Below the pieces are notes generated by a model, which was given only the letters and a program-made list of their open reading frames with translations, did not search any database and was not told where the DNA came from. Below, one piece after another: positions 17,236 to 35,542 of a stretch of DNA of 64,000 bases. The number at the start of each line of letters is the position of its first letter. The stretch's first letter is position 1. The stretch comes from Pseudomonas sp. PSKL.D1. GTDB taxonomy: Bacteria; Pseudomonadota; Gammaproteobacteria; Pseudomonadales; Pseudomonadaceae. The position numbers and the translations under genes are program-made. Location of the stretch: positions 4,512,001-4,576,000 of the forward strand of contig NZ_CP118607.1 of the NCBI RefSeq assembly GCF_028898945.1. Reading direction: 5' to 3'.

Positions 17236-18093
17236 TCAACGGCGTGGCAGGAACTGGAGTGGATCGACGGGTTTGCCCTGGCGGCGAATCTCGAAATGCA
17301 GCTTCACCCGATCAGTGCCCGTAGACCCCATTTCAGCAATCGACTGCCCTGCCTTGACCTGCTGCCCCTCCCGAACCAACAGCCTGCGGTTATGACCGTA
17401 GGCACTGACGTAGGTATCGCTGTGCTTGATGATGATCAGTTCGCCGTAGCCCCTCAAGCCACTCCCGGCGTAAACCACCGCTCCATCAGACGCAGCAAAA
17501 ACAGGCTGTCCCAAATCACCGGCGATATCAATGCCTTTATTCAAACTACCGTTTGAAGCAAATTTTCCAATGAGCACACCATTGGCCGGCCAGGTCCAAC
17601 CACCCACCGCCCGCTCTGCGGCGGGCACCGTGGTAACGACCGGCGTAGGCGTGGCGGGGGTTGTTGGCGTCGTTTTTCCGCCGCTGGCGGGGGTGCTGAT
17701 AGACGATCCAACAGGGCGACGAATGACCGTTGTCTTGCTCGAAGAGGACGGGCTCGATACCACGGTTGTACTGCCAGTGGAGCCGCTGCTGAAGCGGATC
17801 GCCTGACCGGGGCGAATGGTGTAAGGCGCACCGATGCCGTTGCGCGCAGCCAGCTCTTTGTAATCCCAACCATAACGGAAGGCGATGGAGAACAGGGTAT
17901 CGCCAGGCTTGACGATGTACTGGCCAGAGGTCACGGTCGGGCGCTTGGGTGCCGAGTTGTTGCGGTCGACCACGCGCGCGCCGCTCGAACTGGTGCTGGA
18001 GCAACCCGTCAGCAGGGTGCCTATGGCCAGCGCAATCACCAGAAGCTTCAAACCCGCCCGATCCTTGCGCTGCCGAATGACTGTGTGCCCCAC
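17236..18093 (-). CDS. nlpD: Lipoprotein NlpD, LytM-factor amidase activator
   Basis: NlpD activates periplasmic N-acetylmuramyl-L-alanine amidase for daughter-cell separation. The protein of about 285 residues has a lipobox LLTGC (lipidated C31), a LysM domain (about 57-102, YIVKPGDTLFSIAFRYGW) and a C-terminal LytM/M23 domain (about 185-280). Catalytic zinc ligands are degenerate: the HxGxD motif reads NKGID and HxH reads KLH, fitting a non-enzymatic activator. I chose the GTG at 18093 because AGGGGAG lies just before it, inside the longer frame from the ATG at 18108, which has no ribosome site. It is upstream of rpoS. Confidence 0.93.
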   Translation of the reverse strand: MGHTVIRQRKDRAGLKLLVIALAIGTLLTGCSSTSSSGARVVDRNNSAPKRPTVTSGQYIVKPGDTLFSIAFRYGWDYKELAARNGIGAPYTIRPGQAIRFSSGSTGSTTVVSSPSSSSKTTVIRRPVGSSISTPASGGKTTPTTPATPTPVVTTVPAAERAVGGWTWPANGVLIGKFASNGSLNKGIDIAGDLGQPVFAASDGAVVYAGSGLRGYGELIIIKHSDTYVSAYGHNRRLLVREGQQVKAGQSIAEMGSTGTDRVKLHFEIRRQGKPVDPLQFLPRR

Positions 18094-18279
18094 CCGCGCT
18101 CCCCTCATGGTGCCGAAAATCGATAATACGACAAGAAATGCAATATTGTTGCAATTATAAACACGCCAGCCCCCAATGAAAGGGCCGGCACGGTGGCCGG
18201 ATCAAAGACCGGGATGCCCCGCCAGATAGACAGGGCGATACGGCAAGAATTCGTCGCCGCCGCAAATATTCCCTGTTAC

Positions 18280-19693
<1,414 letters not shown>

Positions 19694-19706
<13 letters not shown>

Positions 19707-20752
19707 GGGCTGTCCGTCTGCCCTGCCGGCACCAGATCGACGAGTTCGCGCACCACCACGGTGGCGAAGCATCCGGCCGGAAGGACGAATTCCAGTTGCA
19801 GGATATCAGGCTCGGGATAATGCCACGTAAGGCCGCCAATAGGGAGACGCAGGATGCGCCGTTCGTGACTCATGCCCGCATTGGCCAACCATTGGCACAG
19901 TGCCGGGTGTTGCCCGGCAACGGCCGACTCCAGCTCGGAAGGCTTGCCAGTGGCGGGGGTCGGGCCTTCACCCCACATCGGGCCGGTAGGGTGCAGGTCT
20001 AGAATGGCCAACCGCGGATCGGAGCATTCCTGCTCACCCGCAGGGAAAAAGCTACGGCTATCGGTGAACGCGAGCAAGTCCCCAACCTGGGCATGCTGCC
20101 AGCTGCCGTCGGCAACACGGGCCGCCAGCACCTGGTTGAAAACGTAGCTGCGCGCAGCCGAGAGCAGACGGGAACGGACATTACGCTGCTCTGGCAGCGC
20201 TTTGCGCTCGGCCCAGTGCAGAGCGTCCTGAACATTGCCGCCGCCATGGCCAAAACGTTGGCTGCCGAAGTAGTTAGGCACACCGTGCTGTTTAATGTTT
20301 TCGAGCCGTGCATCAAGGGCCTGATGATCAGCGGCCAGCGCAGTCAGGCGCAAGGTGAAACCGTTGGCCGAATGGGCCCCACGCTGCAGCTTGCGCTGGT
20401 GGCGGACTTGTTTGAGCACGCGCAGCGTGGCGTCTTCGGCACGCGACAGGTCAGGGTCAGCCTTGCCCGGCAGGTGCAAACTGAACCACTGGCGGGTCAG
20501 GGCCTGACGGTCCTTGAGGCCGGCATAGCTGATCGCACGCACCGGTACGCCGGCTGCACGCGCCAGGCGGCGGGCAGCTTCCTCGGTATTGAGGTCACGC
20601 TTTTCGACCCACAACCACAGGTGCTCACCCTGGCCGGACAACGGGATGTCGAGCACCTCGTCGACCTGGAAGTCGTCTGCGACTGCCTTGAGCACCGCGG
20701 CGCCCAACGACTCGCCCGATGCACGCGGGCCCAGCAGTTCCAGTTCGGTCAT
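19694..20752 (-). CDS. truD: tRNA pseudouridine(13) synthase TruD
   Basis: TruD makes pseudouridine 13 in tRNA-Glu. The 352-residue protein contains the catalytic motif [16 protein letters not shown] with the catalytic Asp at residue 81, and the TruD-specific insertion domain. [10 protein letters not shown] is also typical. It overlaps ispF by 4 bp and surE by 13 bp, so the genes are tightly coupled. The contrast with the pseudouridine-synthase homologue at 2191-2901 is useful: here the catalytic Asp is intact. Confidence 0.97.
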
Positions 20753-21222
20753 GCTGGCAATAGCAGGGCAACCGAATGCACGGCGATGCCCTCCTCGCGG
20801 CCGGCGAAGCCAAGCTTTTCTGTAGTGGTGGCTTTGACGTTGACCTGGTCGAGTACGACTTGAAGGTCTTCGGCAATCAACTGGCGCATCGCCTCGATGT
20901 GCGGGGCCATCTTGGGTGCCTGGGCAATGATGGTGGCGTCGATGTTGCCCACCTTCCAGCCCTTGGCGCGCACGATGCCAACCACATGGCGCAGCAGCAC
21001 GCGGCTGTCGGCGCCTTTGAATTGCGGGTCGGTGTCGGGGAAGTGCTTGCCGATGTCACCCAGCGCAGCTGCGCCGAGCAAGGCATCGCTCAGGGCGTGC
21101 AGCAGCACGTCACCGTCGGAATGGGCCAGCAGGCCGTATTTGTGGGGGATACGCACCCCGCCCAGGGTAATGAAATCACCGTCGCAAAAACGGTGCACAT
21201 CGTAGCCGTGGCCAATACGCAT
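20749..21222 (-). CDS. ispF: 2-C-methyl-D-erythritol 2,4-cyclodiphosphate synthase
   Basis: IspF catalyses the cyclisation step of the MEP isoprenoid pathway. The 157-residue protein has the zinc ligands D8 and H10 in [12 protein letters not shown] and the family motifs [20 protein letters not shown] and [18 protein letters not shown]. The ribosome site probably lies within the right arm of the upstream fghA terminator hairpin (AGGGCG, 9 bases from the ATG). ispD is not adjacent; the formaldehyde genes separate the two. Confidence 0.97.
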   Translation of the reverse strand: MRIGHGYDVHRFCDGDFITLGGVRIPHKYGLLAHSDGDVLLHALSDALLGAAALGDIGKHFPDTDPQFKGADSRVLLRHVVGIVRAKGWKVGNIDATIIAQAPKMAPHIEAMRQLIAEDLQVVLDQVNVKATTTEKLGFAGREEGIAVHSVALLLPA

Positions 21223-21251
21223 AGAAAAACGCCCTGATTGAGTCAGGGCGT
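21223..21251 (-). terminator. Terminator of fghA overlapping the ispF ribosome site
   Basis: On the minus strand the stem ACGCCCTGA/TCAGGGCGT with a 5-base loop is followed by TTTTTCT and then directly by the ispF ATG. It would end fghA transcription just before ispF. Confidence 0.75.
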
Positions 21252-21270
21252 GATTCTACCTGCTTTAGCC

Positions 21271-21288
21271 GCTAATGGGCTCCTACAG
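21271..21288. repeat. Degenerate half REP
   Basis: GCTAATGGGCTCCTACAG resembles the distal half of the REP core seen at 4131 and 30163. There is no partner arm. Confidence 0.4.
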
Positions 21289-21303
21289 TGATGGACTAAC
21301 GCG

Positions 21304-22158
21304 TTACAAGCGCCCCAATGCCATTGCATGGTGCCTCAAGTGCTCATCAATGAAGCTGGCAATGAAGTAGTAGCTATGGTCGTAGCCAGGCTGCAAGCGC
21401 AATGTCAACGTATGCCCGCCCTTGCGTGCAGCCTGCTCCAGCGCTTCGGGCTTGAGCTGCTTCTCGAGAAAGTCGTCCCGATCGCCCTGATCCACCAGCA
21501 ACGGTGGGCACTGGCCAGCAGGCGTTTCAGCCAGCAGCACACTGGCATCCCACTCGCGCCAACGGGCACGGTCGTCACCCAGATAACGGCTGAACGCCTT
21601 TTCACCCCACGGGCAATCCATCGGGTTTGTGATGGGCGAGAACGCCGACACGGAGCGATAACGGCCCGGGTTGCGCAAGGCACACACCAGCGCGCCGTGG
21701 CCCCCCATCGAGTGGCCACTGATGCTGCGCTGATCGGAAGCCGGGAAATGCGCTTCGATCAGTGCCGGCAACTCCTGCACCACGTAGTCATGCATGCGGT
21801 AATGCTGCGCCCACGGTTGCTGGGTGGCGTTCAGGTAGAACCCTGCACCAAGGCCAAAATCCCAGGCACCATCCGGGTCGCCCGGCACCTGCTCGCCGCG
21901 CGGGCTGGTGTCGGGGGCAACGATGATCAGCCCAAGCTCGGCGGCCAAGCGCTGGGCACCGGCCTTCTGCATGAAGTTTTCATCGGTGCAGGTCAGGCCG
22001 CTGAGCCAGTAAAGCACTGGCAGCTTCTCGCCCTGCTCGGCCTGCGGTGGCAGGTACACGGCAAACACCATGTCGCAGCCCAGCACCTTGGAGTGATGCC
22101 GGTAACGCTTGTGCCAGCCGCCGAAGCTTTTCTGGCAGGAGATGTTATCCAGGCTCAT
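21304..22158 (-). CDS. fghA: S-formylglutathione hydrolase
   Basis: FghA hydrolyses S-formylglutathione to formate and glutathione, the second step of glutathione-dependent formaldehyde removal. The 284-residue esterase-D-type alpha/beta hydrolase has the nucleophile elbow [13 protein letters not shown] (S150) and the family segments [14 protein letters not shown] and APDTSPRG. It starts 8 bp after adhC, so the two form an operon. A terminator follows. Confidence 0.97.
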   Translation of the reverse strand: MSLDNISCQKSFGGWHKRYRHHSKVLGCDMVFAVYLPPQAEQGEKLPVLYWLSGLTCTDENFMQKAGAQRLAAELGLIIVAPDTSPRGEQVPGDPDGAWDFGLGAGFYLNATQQPWAQHYRMHDYVVQELPALIEAHFPASDQRSISGHSMGGHGALVCALRNPGRYRSVSAFSPITNPMDCPWGEKAFSRYLGDDRARWREWDASVLLAETPAGQCPPLLVDQGDRDDFLEKQLKPEALEQAARKGGHTLTLRLQPGYDHSYYFIASFIDEHLRHHAMALGRL

Positions 22159-22166
22159 AGCTGACC

Positions 22167-23306
<1,140 letters not shown>

Positions 23307-23322
23307 TCAGTCCAGCAGTGTA

Positions 23323-23343
23323 ATTCATGCCGATTTGATGAAT
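23323..23343. promoter_or_regulatory. Inverted repeat between adhC and gfnR, candidate GfnR operator
   Basis: ATTCAT (23323-23328) and ATGAAT (23338-23343) are exact inverted arms spaced by 9 bases, roughly midway in the 105-bp divergent promoter region. Assignment to GfnR is by position. Confidence 0.5.
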
Positions 23344-23387
23344 AATCCAGGCAAAGACAAAACATTATTGCCGCACAGGGATAATCA

Positions 23388-24284
23388 ATGAGCAGTCGCT
23401 GGGAAGGCATTGACGAGTTTGTCGCCGTTGCCGAGTCCGGGCAGTTTACGGCCGCAGCGGAACGCTTGGGCGTGTCCTCATCGCACATCAGCCGGCAAAT
23501 AGCCCGCCTTGAAGAACGCCTGCAAACCCGCCTGCTGTACCGCAGCACTCGGCGGGTGACGCTGAGCGAGGCCGGCCAGACGTTTTTGCAGCATTGCCAG
23601 CGGTTGCAGGATGGCCGCGAAGAGGCACTGCGGGCGATGGGTGACTTGTCCAGCGAGCCCAAGGGGTTGCTGCGCATGACGTGCGCCGTGGCGTATGGCG
23701 AGCGCTTTATCGTGCCGCTGGTGACGCGCTTCATGGCGCTGTACCCGCAGTTGCGGGTGGATGTGGAGTTGAGCAACCGCACGCTCGACCTGGTACACGA
23801 AGGCATGGACCTGGCCATCCGCCTCGGCCGCCTGGCGGACTCCCGGCTGGTCGCGACGCGTCTGGCGCCGCGGCGCATGTACCTGTGTGCATCACTGGCA
23901 TACCTGGAGCGCTACGGGCGGCCACACAGCCTTTCGGAACTGGCGCGGCACAACTGCCTGGTAGGCAGCACGGATTTGTGGGCGTTGCAGCAGGACGGGC
24001 GCGAAATCACCCAGCGGGTGCAGGGCAACTGGCGGTGCAACAGTGGGCAGGCGGTGCTGGATGCGGCGTTGCAGGGGGTGGGGTTGTGCCAATTGCCGGA
24101 TTATTACGTGCTCGAGCATTTGAACAGTGGTGCGCTGGTTTCGCTGCTGGAGGCGCATCAGCCGCCGAATACGGCGGTGTGGGCGTTGTATCCGCAGCAG
24201 CGGCATCTTTCGCCGAAGGTCAGGCGGTTGGTGGATTTTTTGAAGCAAGGGTTGGCGGGGTTGCCGGAGTACCGTCATGCCTGA
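23388..24284 (+). CDS. gfnR: LysR-type regulator of formaldehyde detoxification (GfnR-like)
   Basis: The 298-residue LysR protein has an N-terminal helix-turn-helix (FVAVAESGQFTAAAERLGVS then SSHISRQIARLEERL) and a substrate-binding domain of the CrgA/YhjC type from about residue 90. The identity is based on its divergent position beside adhC-fghA, which matches P. aeruginosa GfnR. Without a sequence comparison, orthology is inference. It converges on ispD. Confidence 0.82.
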   Translation: MSSRWEGIDEFVAVAESGQFTAAAERLGVSSSHISRQIARLEERLQTRLLYRSTRRVTLSEAGQTFLQHCQRLQDGREEALRAMGDLSSEPKGLLRMTCAVAYGERFIVPLVTRFMALYPQLRVDVELSNRTLDLVHEGMDLAIRLGRLADSRLVATRLAPRRMYLCASLAYLERYGRPHSLSELARHNCLVGSTDLWALQQDGREITQRVQGNWRCNSGQAVLDAALQGVGLCQLPDYYVLEHLNSGALVSLLEAHQPPNTAVWALYPQQRHLSPKVRRLVDFLKQGLAGLPEYRHA

Positions 24285-24319
24285 CCGTATCCTGGGGCCA
24301 CTGCGTGGTCCCAGCAATT

Positions 24320-25027
24320 TCAGCGCCTGCCTGACCACCGCTGGCGCAACCATTCCAGATCTTCAGGCCGGGTCACCTTGATATTGTCACTGCGCCCTTC
24401 CACCAGCTTCGGCGCCAACCCCGACCATTCGATGGCCGAGGCCTCGTCGGTCACCACCACATCAGACACCAGGCACTCAGCCAACGCCCGGTGCAACGCC
24501 CCGAGGCGGAACATCTGCGGCGTATAGGCCTGCCAGATGGTGCTGCGGTCCACGGTCGCGCTGACACGGCCATTGGAATCGGCGCGCTTGAGCGTATCCC
24601 GGGCAGGCACCGCCAACAGACCACCCACCGGGTCATCCGCCAGCTCGGTCAAAAGTCGGTCCAAATCCGAGCGTGCCAGGTTCGGCCTTGCCGCATCATG
24701 TACCAGCACCCAGTCGCTGTCCGCCGCCCCTTGGGCATGCAACAACAACAGCGCATTCAGCACCGAATCGGCACGCTCACGCCCGCCGGACGCCCGCTGA
24801 ATACGCGGGTCAACAGCACAGCGCAAACCCGGCCAGTAAGGGTCGTCTTCGGCAACACTGACCACCACGCCCTTAAGCGACGGATGGCCCAGAAAACAGT
24901 CGAGGCTATGCTCGAGGATGGTCTGCCCGGCCAGCTCCAGGTATTGCTTGGGGCGGTCGGCAGCCATGCGGGCACCAACGCCCGCGGCAGGAATCACGGC
25001 CCAGAAGGCCGGTAACGTATCGATCAT
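24320..25027 (-). CDS. ispD: 2-C-methyl-D-erythritol 4-phosphate cytidylyltransferase
   Basis: IspD couples CTP to methylerythritol phosphate in the MEP pathway. The 235-residue protein has the nucleotide-binding VIPAAGVGARMAADRPKQYL (11-30) and the DWVLVHDAARPNLARSDLD segment. Its start overlaps the end of ftsB by 4 bp, so it is translated from the same message as ftsB. Confidence 0.97.
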   Translation of the reverse strand: MIDTLPAFWAVIPAAGVGARMAADRPKQYLELAGQTILEHSLDCFLGHPSLKGVVVSVAEDDPYWPGLRCAVDPRIQRASGGRERADSVLNALLLLHAQGAADSDWVLVHDAARPNLARSDLDRLLTELADDPVGGLLAVPARDTLKRADSNGRVSATVDRSTIWQAYTPQMFRLGALHRALAECLVSDVVVTDEASAIEWSGLAPKLVEGRSDNIKVTRPEDLEWLRQRWSGRR

Positions 25028-25305
25028 TTTTGTGGCAGCTGGAAGAGGGTTTCGCCCTCTTTGACCATTCCCAATTCATGACGAGCCCGTTCTTCGACGG
25101 TCTCCATGCCTTTTTTCAGCTCCAGCACCTCGGCATCGAGCACGCGGTTACGCTCCAGCAGCCGCTCGTTCTCGGCATGCTGTTCGTCGATTTGCTGCTT
25201 GAGCTCGGCCACTTGCGCCAGGCTGCCGTTACCCACCCACAGGCGATACTGCAGGCCACCGAGCAGCAAGAGCAGGACAAGGAACAACCAATAGGGACTG
25301 CGCAT
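25024..25305 (-). CDS. ftsB: Cell division protein FtsB
   Basis: FtsB is a bitopic inner-membrane divisome protein acting with FtsL and FtsQ. The 93-residue protein has a very short cytoplasmic part, one membrane helix (residues about 5-20, YWLFLVLLLLLGGLQY) and a periplasmic coiled coil (LAQVAELKQQIDEQHAENER to about residue 65). The ATG at 25305 begins MRSPYW, the usual family start; the longer open frame lacks homology. Confidence 0.95.
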   Translation of the reverse strand: MRSPYWLFLVLLLLLGGLQYRLWVGNGSLAQVAELKQQIDEQHAENERLLERNRVLDAEVLELKKGMETVEERARHELGMVKEGETLFQLPQK

Positions 25306-25354
25306 CAAGGTATCCAGGTTAAAAAGACCGCCGCACACGGGCCTCTCAAATAGC

Positions 25355-25382
25355 ACGAAGCCTGGCCGAGGCCAGGCTTCGT
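25355..25382. other. 12-bp perfect hairpin between eno and ftsB
   Basis: ACGAAGCCTGGC and GCCAGGCTTCGT pair exactly around a CGAG loop. No T run follows on either strand, so it is not a standard terminator; an RNA processing or stabilising element is possible. Confidence 0.6.
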
Positions 25383-25465
25383 CGACAGAAACCCGTTTGA
25401 AGTGTCGCAACTCTCAGTAGGAAAGTTCCGACGACCTCGGCTGCTGTCTTTTTACCATCTCTTGC

Positions 25466-28600
<3,135 letters not shown>

Positions 28601-28848
28601 TTAAGGCGGCCAGCGCCGCCGGAGAAAGCGAAGGAAGGCCGAAGCCCCCGATCACCTGCGTCAATCACAGTGCATCTCGAAAAACTGCCGCGTCTGTACA
28701 GACCGGGGTTACACCCGGCATGGAGCTCGCTCGTCATTTCCAGAATCAGCCCAGCAAAAAACTGCTTGGTAATCGGCAACTTCTGTGTTTTCGCGGAACC
28801 CACAGAAGCTGTATCAAGAAGGGAGGGTAGTCTACCCGAATGTCACCT

Positions 28849-30132
28849 TCATCTCAAACCTTGCGCGTTCGTCGGAGGCTGCCAGTGAAGCTGGCAATCC
28901 GCCTGCGCGAGCTCGGGCAGGTTCGCCACTGCCAGCAAGTGCTTGCCACTGTACAGCAGCGGCAGGCGCGCGCGTACGAAATGAGGCACGTGCAGTTCGT
29001 TCAGCAGGCGTTTGAGATCCCGACGGCCCCGGCCGGGGATGTCCAGTACCTCGCCGCCCTGGCGATAGGCGATGCGCAGATCCCCCATTGGCGCACTCGC
29101 CTGCAGCCTGACGCTGCCGTTACCCGGCAGGCCCAGAGGGTGTTCAAAGGTATCCCACCCGAGCCCGGCTGAAGGCGTATCCAGCCAATCGCCACTCAAC
29201 CACCAGATGCGCCCTTGGCTACGCACCAGTTGGCCATCGGCCAGGCGCCAGACCGGCTGCGCATCCGCCGCGGCATCACGTAGCCCCACCCAACCGGCCC
29301 AATGCCGGCTGTCGGGCAAGCGGGTTCGACCGCTGAGCCAGTACTGCAGCGCATTACGCTGGCGTGCGGGTGATAACGCTGCGATTTCTGCAATGTCGAG
29401 TGAAGCGAGGCAAAGCCATGGGAACGCATCGCCCTGCCCTGCCCTCATCAGGTCGCCTTGTGCCAGTTCGTCGAGCAGGCCGAGCGCTTCGTCCAGGTGT
29501 TGCGCGCAGCGCGCCATGTTCTGGCTGGCCTGCGGCCAGCGTTGATGTAGATGAGGGAACACGTCAGCACGCAGGTAATTGCGGTCGAAAGCCGTATCAG
29601 TGTTCGACGGGTCCTCGATCCATACCAGGCCGTGGGCCAAGGCATAATCATTCAGCTGTTGGCGTGACGTTTCCAGCAATGGTCGAACCAGCCCCCCCTG
29701 CCCCAGAGGTCGCCGCACGGGCATGGCAGCCAACCCGCGCAAGCCGGCGCCGCGCAGCAGGCGGAACAACAGCGTTTCGGCCTGATCGTCACGGTGCTGG
29801 GCGGTGAAGAGGATATCGCCAGGGCCAAGGGTCTGCTCGAAGGCTCGGTAGCGTGCATCTCGGGCAGCCTGTTCGAGGCTGGCACCGGGGGTTACCTGAA
29901 CGCGGACGATCTGCAGCTCGATGCCGAGCTGGTCGCAGATGGACTGGCAGTGAGCGGGCCAGGCGTCGGCGGCAGATTGCAGGCCGTGGTGGATGTGGAT
30001 GGCGCGCAGTGGTGGTGTGGCGTGGCCAGAGGCGTATTCGGCCAGCTGGTGCAGGAGGACGGTGGAGTCGAGGCCGCCGGAGAAGGCGATGTACCAGGTG
30101 GGGGCGTTTAGCCAAGGGGTGAGATTAATCAT
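28849..30132 (-). CDS. tilS: tRNA(Ile)-lysidine synthase
   Basis: TilS converts cytidine 34 of tRNA-Ile(CAU) to lysidine, so that it reads AUA. The 427-residue protein has the PP-loop SGGLDS (18-23) near the start, FTAQHRDDQAETLLFRLLRG, and C-terminal TilS domains. The ATG at 30132 (MINLTPWLNAPTWYIAFSGG) is preferred; an ATG one codon upstream also exists. It follows accA on the same strand, separated by a REP pair. Confidence 0.95.
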   Translation of the reverse strand: MINLTPWLNAPTWYIAFSGGLDSTVLLHQLAEYASGHATPPLRAIHIHHGLQSAADAWPAHCQSICDQLGIELQIVRVQVTPGASLEQAARDARYRAFEQTLGPGDILFTAQHRDDQAETLLFRLLRGAGLRGLAAMPVRRPLGQGGLVRPLLETSRQQLNDYALAHGLVWIEDPSNTDTAFDRNYLRADVFPHLHQRWPQASQNMARCAQHLDEALGLLDELAQGDLMRAGQGDAFPWLCLASLDIAEIAALSPARQRNALQYWLSGRTRLPDSRHWAGWVGLRDAAADAQPVWRLADGQLVRSQGRIWWLSGDWLDTPSAGLGWDTFEHPLGLPGNGSVRLQASAPMGDLRIAYRQGGEVLDIPGRGRRDLKRLLNELHVPHFVRARLPLLYSGKHLLAVANLPELAQADCQLHWQPPTNAQGLR

Positions 30133-30162
30133 CATGGCTTGAGATCGCCGGGGCCGTTTCAC

Positions 30163-30230
30163 GGCCCGTCGCGGATAAATCCGCTCCTACAAGGTGCAAT
30201 CTGTAGGAGCGGATTCTTCCGCGATGGGCC
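30163..30230. repeat. REP inverted pair
   Basis: Left arm 30163-30191 and right arm 30202-30230 carry the same core as the pair at 4131 (GCGGATAAATCCGCTCCTACA). The arms are imperfect, with a few mismatches in the right arm. The pair lies in the 120 bp between accA and tilS, within a co-directional run. Confidence 0.9.
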
Positions 30231-30252
30231 GCAACGCGGCCCCAACGTTCTG

Positions 30253-31200
30253 TCAGAGGCCGTAGCTCATCAGGCGGTCATAACGACGAGCCAGCAGCGC
30301 GTCGTGATCGAGCTTGCCAAGCATGTCCAATTGCTGGATCAGGTCAGCACGGATGCTTTCCGACATCTTCGCCGGGTCACGGTGGGCGCCGCCCAGCGGC
30401 TCCTCGATGACCTTGTCGACAATGTTCAGGCTCTTCAGGCGTTCAGCGGTAACGCCCATGGCCTCGGCTGCATCAGCCGCACGGTCGGCGGTTTTCCACA
30501 GGATCGAAGCACAACCCTCGGGCGAGATCACCGAGTAGGTGGAGTACTGCAGCATGTTCAACTGGTCGCACACGCCAATGGCCAGTGCACCACCGGAACC
30601 ACCCTCACCAATCACGGTAGCGATGATCGGGGTTTTCAGACGCGCCATCACGCGCAGGTTCCAGGCGATGGCCTCGCTCTGGTTGCGCTCTTCGGCGTCA
30701 ATGCCCGGGTAGGCGCCCGGGGTGTCGATGAAGGTCAGGATCGGCATCTTGAAGCGTTCGGCCATTTCCATCAGGCGGCACGCCTTGCGGTAGCCTTCCG
30801 GGCGCGGCATGCCGAAGTTGCGGCGTACCTTTTCGCGCACTTCACGGCCCTTCTGGTGGCCAATGACCATGACCGGCTTGCCATCCAGGCGCGCGGTACC
30901 ACCAACGATGGCAGCGTCGTCGGAGAAGTGGCGGTCGCCATGCAGCTCTTCGAACTCGGTGAAGATGTGCTCCAGGTAGTCCAGGGTGTAAGGACGACGT
31001 GGATGACGCGCCAGGCGAGCGATCTGCCAGCTGGTCAGGTTGCCGAAGATGCTTTCGGTCAGGGTATTGCTCTTGTCTTGCAGACGGGCAATTTCATCGC
31101 TGATGTTCAGCGAGTTGTCGTTGCCCACCAGGCGCAGCCCTTCGATCTTGGCTTGCAGGTCGGCAATCGGCTGTTCGAAATCGAGAAAATTCGGGTTCAT
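30253..31200 (-). CDS. accA: Acetyl-CoA carboxylase carboxyltransferase subunit alpha
   Basis: AccA, with AccD, transfers the carboxyl group from biotin to acetyl-CoA to give malonyl-CoA, the committed step of fatty-acid synthesis. The 315-residue protein begins [20 protein letters not shown] and has the crotonase-like motifs [20 protein letters not shown] and [13 protein letters not shown]. An ATG two codons upstream is an alternative start. It lies 105 bp downstream of dnaE. Confidence 0.97.
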   Translation of the reverse strand: MNPNFLDFEQPIADLQAKIEGLRLVGNDNSLNISDEIARLQDKSNTLTESIFGNLTSWQIARLARHPRRPYTLDYLEHIFTEFEELHGDRHFSDDAAIVGGTARLDGKPVMVIGHQKGREVREKVRRNFGMPRPEGYRKACRLMEMAERFKMPILTFIDTPGAYPGIDAEERNQSEAIAWNLRVMARLKTPIIATVIGEGGSGGALAIGVCDQLNMLQYSTYSVISPEGCASILWKTADRAADAAEAMGVTAERLKSLNIVDKVIEEPLGGAHRDPAKMSESIRADLIQQLDMLGKLDHDALLARRYDRLMSYGL

Positions 31201-31305
31201 AGTCATCCGTCTTGGGTCTACGGCCAGGCGGCCGGCCGGTTGATCCGTTTGGCGCCCTACCTTAAGGGATCAGGCGCATTCAGGTCGAGATTAAATTTCG
31301 TCGGT

Positions 31306-34830
<3,525 letters not shown>

Positions 34831-35054
34831 GGAGGATCCTGTAGCAGTGCTGAACGACAAGGGCGGGATTGTAGCTTAAAACGGCAAGCCATTTGATGAT
34901 GACTGCGTGGCTGGAGGGCACGGTGAAACAGAATCTGACAATAGCGCTAGCGAGCGGCAAGGCGTCGTTTACCTGACATTTTTGCCAGTATCGCCAATTA
35001 CCAGAGTTTCTTATGTTGAATGCCCCAGCTTAACCAACAAGCAAGGAACTACTC

Positions 35055-35534
35055 ATGTACAAACTCGCGCTCGCACTGGGTATAACCTTCGTATCTGCCT
35101 GCTCTTCGATCAATACCAATCAAATTGAAGACGAACAATTGGTTAACAAACCGATGGCCCTGATTACCCACCCCTACACAGGCGGCCAACCCAGCTTACC
35201 GTCGACTGAAGCCCCATTGACATTCACCATTGTCGATACAGGCGGCACCTACACATTACAGGCTCGCGATAACAAGGATTGCTGGAAGATTGACGGTGAT
35301 GCCAGCATCACAGCTCCGTCAAGGCAAATCAGCTTTTCCAACCTGACGTTCTACCGCACGTTCACATGCAGTAACTCAATCGACAATAACACTCAGGAAA
35401 ACGCTTTTGACTTGTTGAAAATGGTTCGCCAATACGAAGTTGCCCAAAGCACTGGAAAAGTACAGCTAAAAGACCAGGCTGGCAGGCCAATTCTCTGGTT
35501 CCAGTTCGTCGCCGAACCCGTACGACACCGCTGA
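35055..35534 (+). CDS. Predicted lipoprotein of unknown function
   Basis: The 159-residue precursor has a short signal peptide and lipobox VSAC (lipidated C16), so it is probably anchored in the outer membrane. The mature part contains two further cysteines (DCWKI, FTCSN). The C-terminal VQLKDQAGRPILWF resembles the end of META/HslJ-like domains, but this is weak. AAGGA lies 8 bases before the ATG. Its AT content is visibly higher than that of its neighbours, and it is on the opposite strand between rnhB and dnaE, which normally adjoin; acquisition by transfer is likely. I do not recognise the family. Confidence 0.8.
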   Translation: MYKLALALGITFVSACSSINTNQIEDEQLVNKPMALITHPYTGGQPSLPSTEAPLTFTIVDTGGTYTLQARDNKDCWKIDGDASITAPSRQISFSNLTFYRTFTCSNSIDNNTQENAFDLLKMVRQYEVAQSTGKVQLKDQAGRPILWFQFVAEPVRHR

Positions 35535-35542
35535 GCCGCTTT

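Noticed and set aside
17236..18093. NlpD as an active M23 endopeptidase
   Set aside because: The zinc ligands of the LytM domain are replaced (NKGID and KLH), as in amidase activators.
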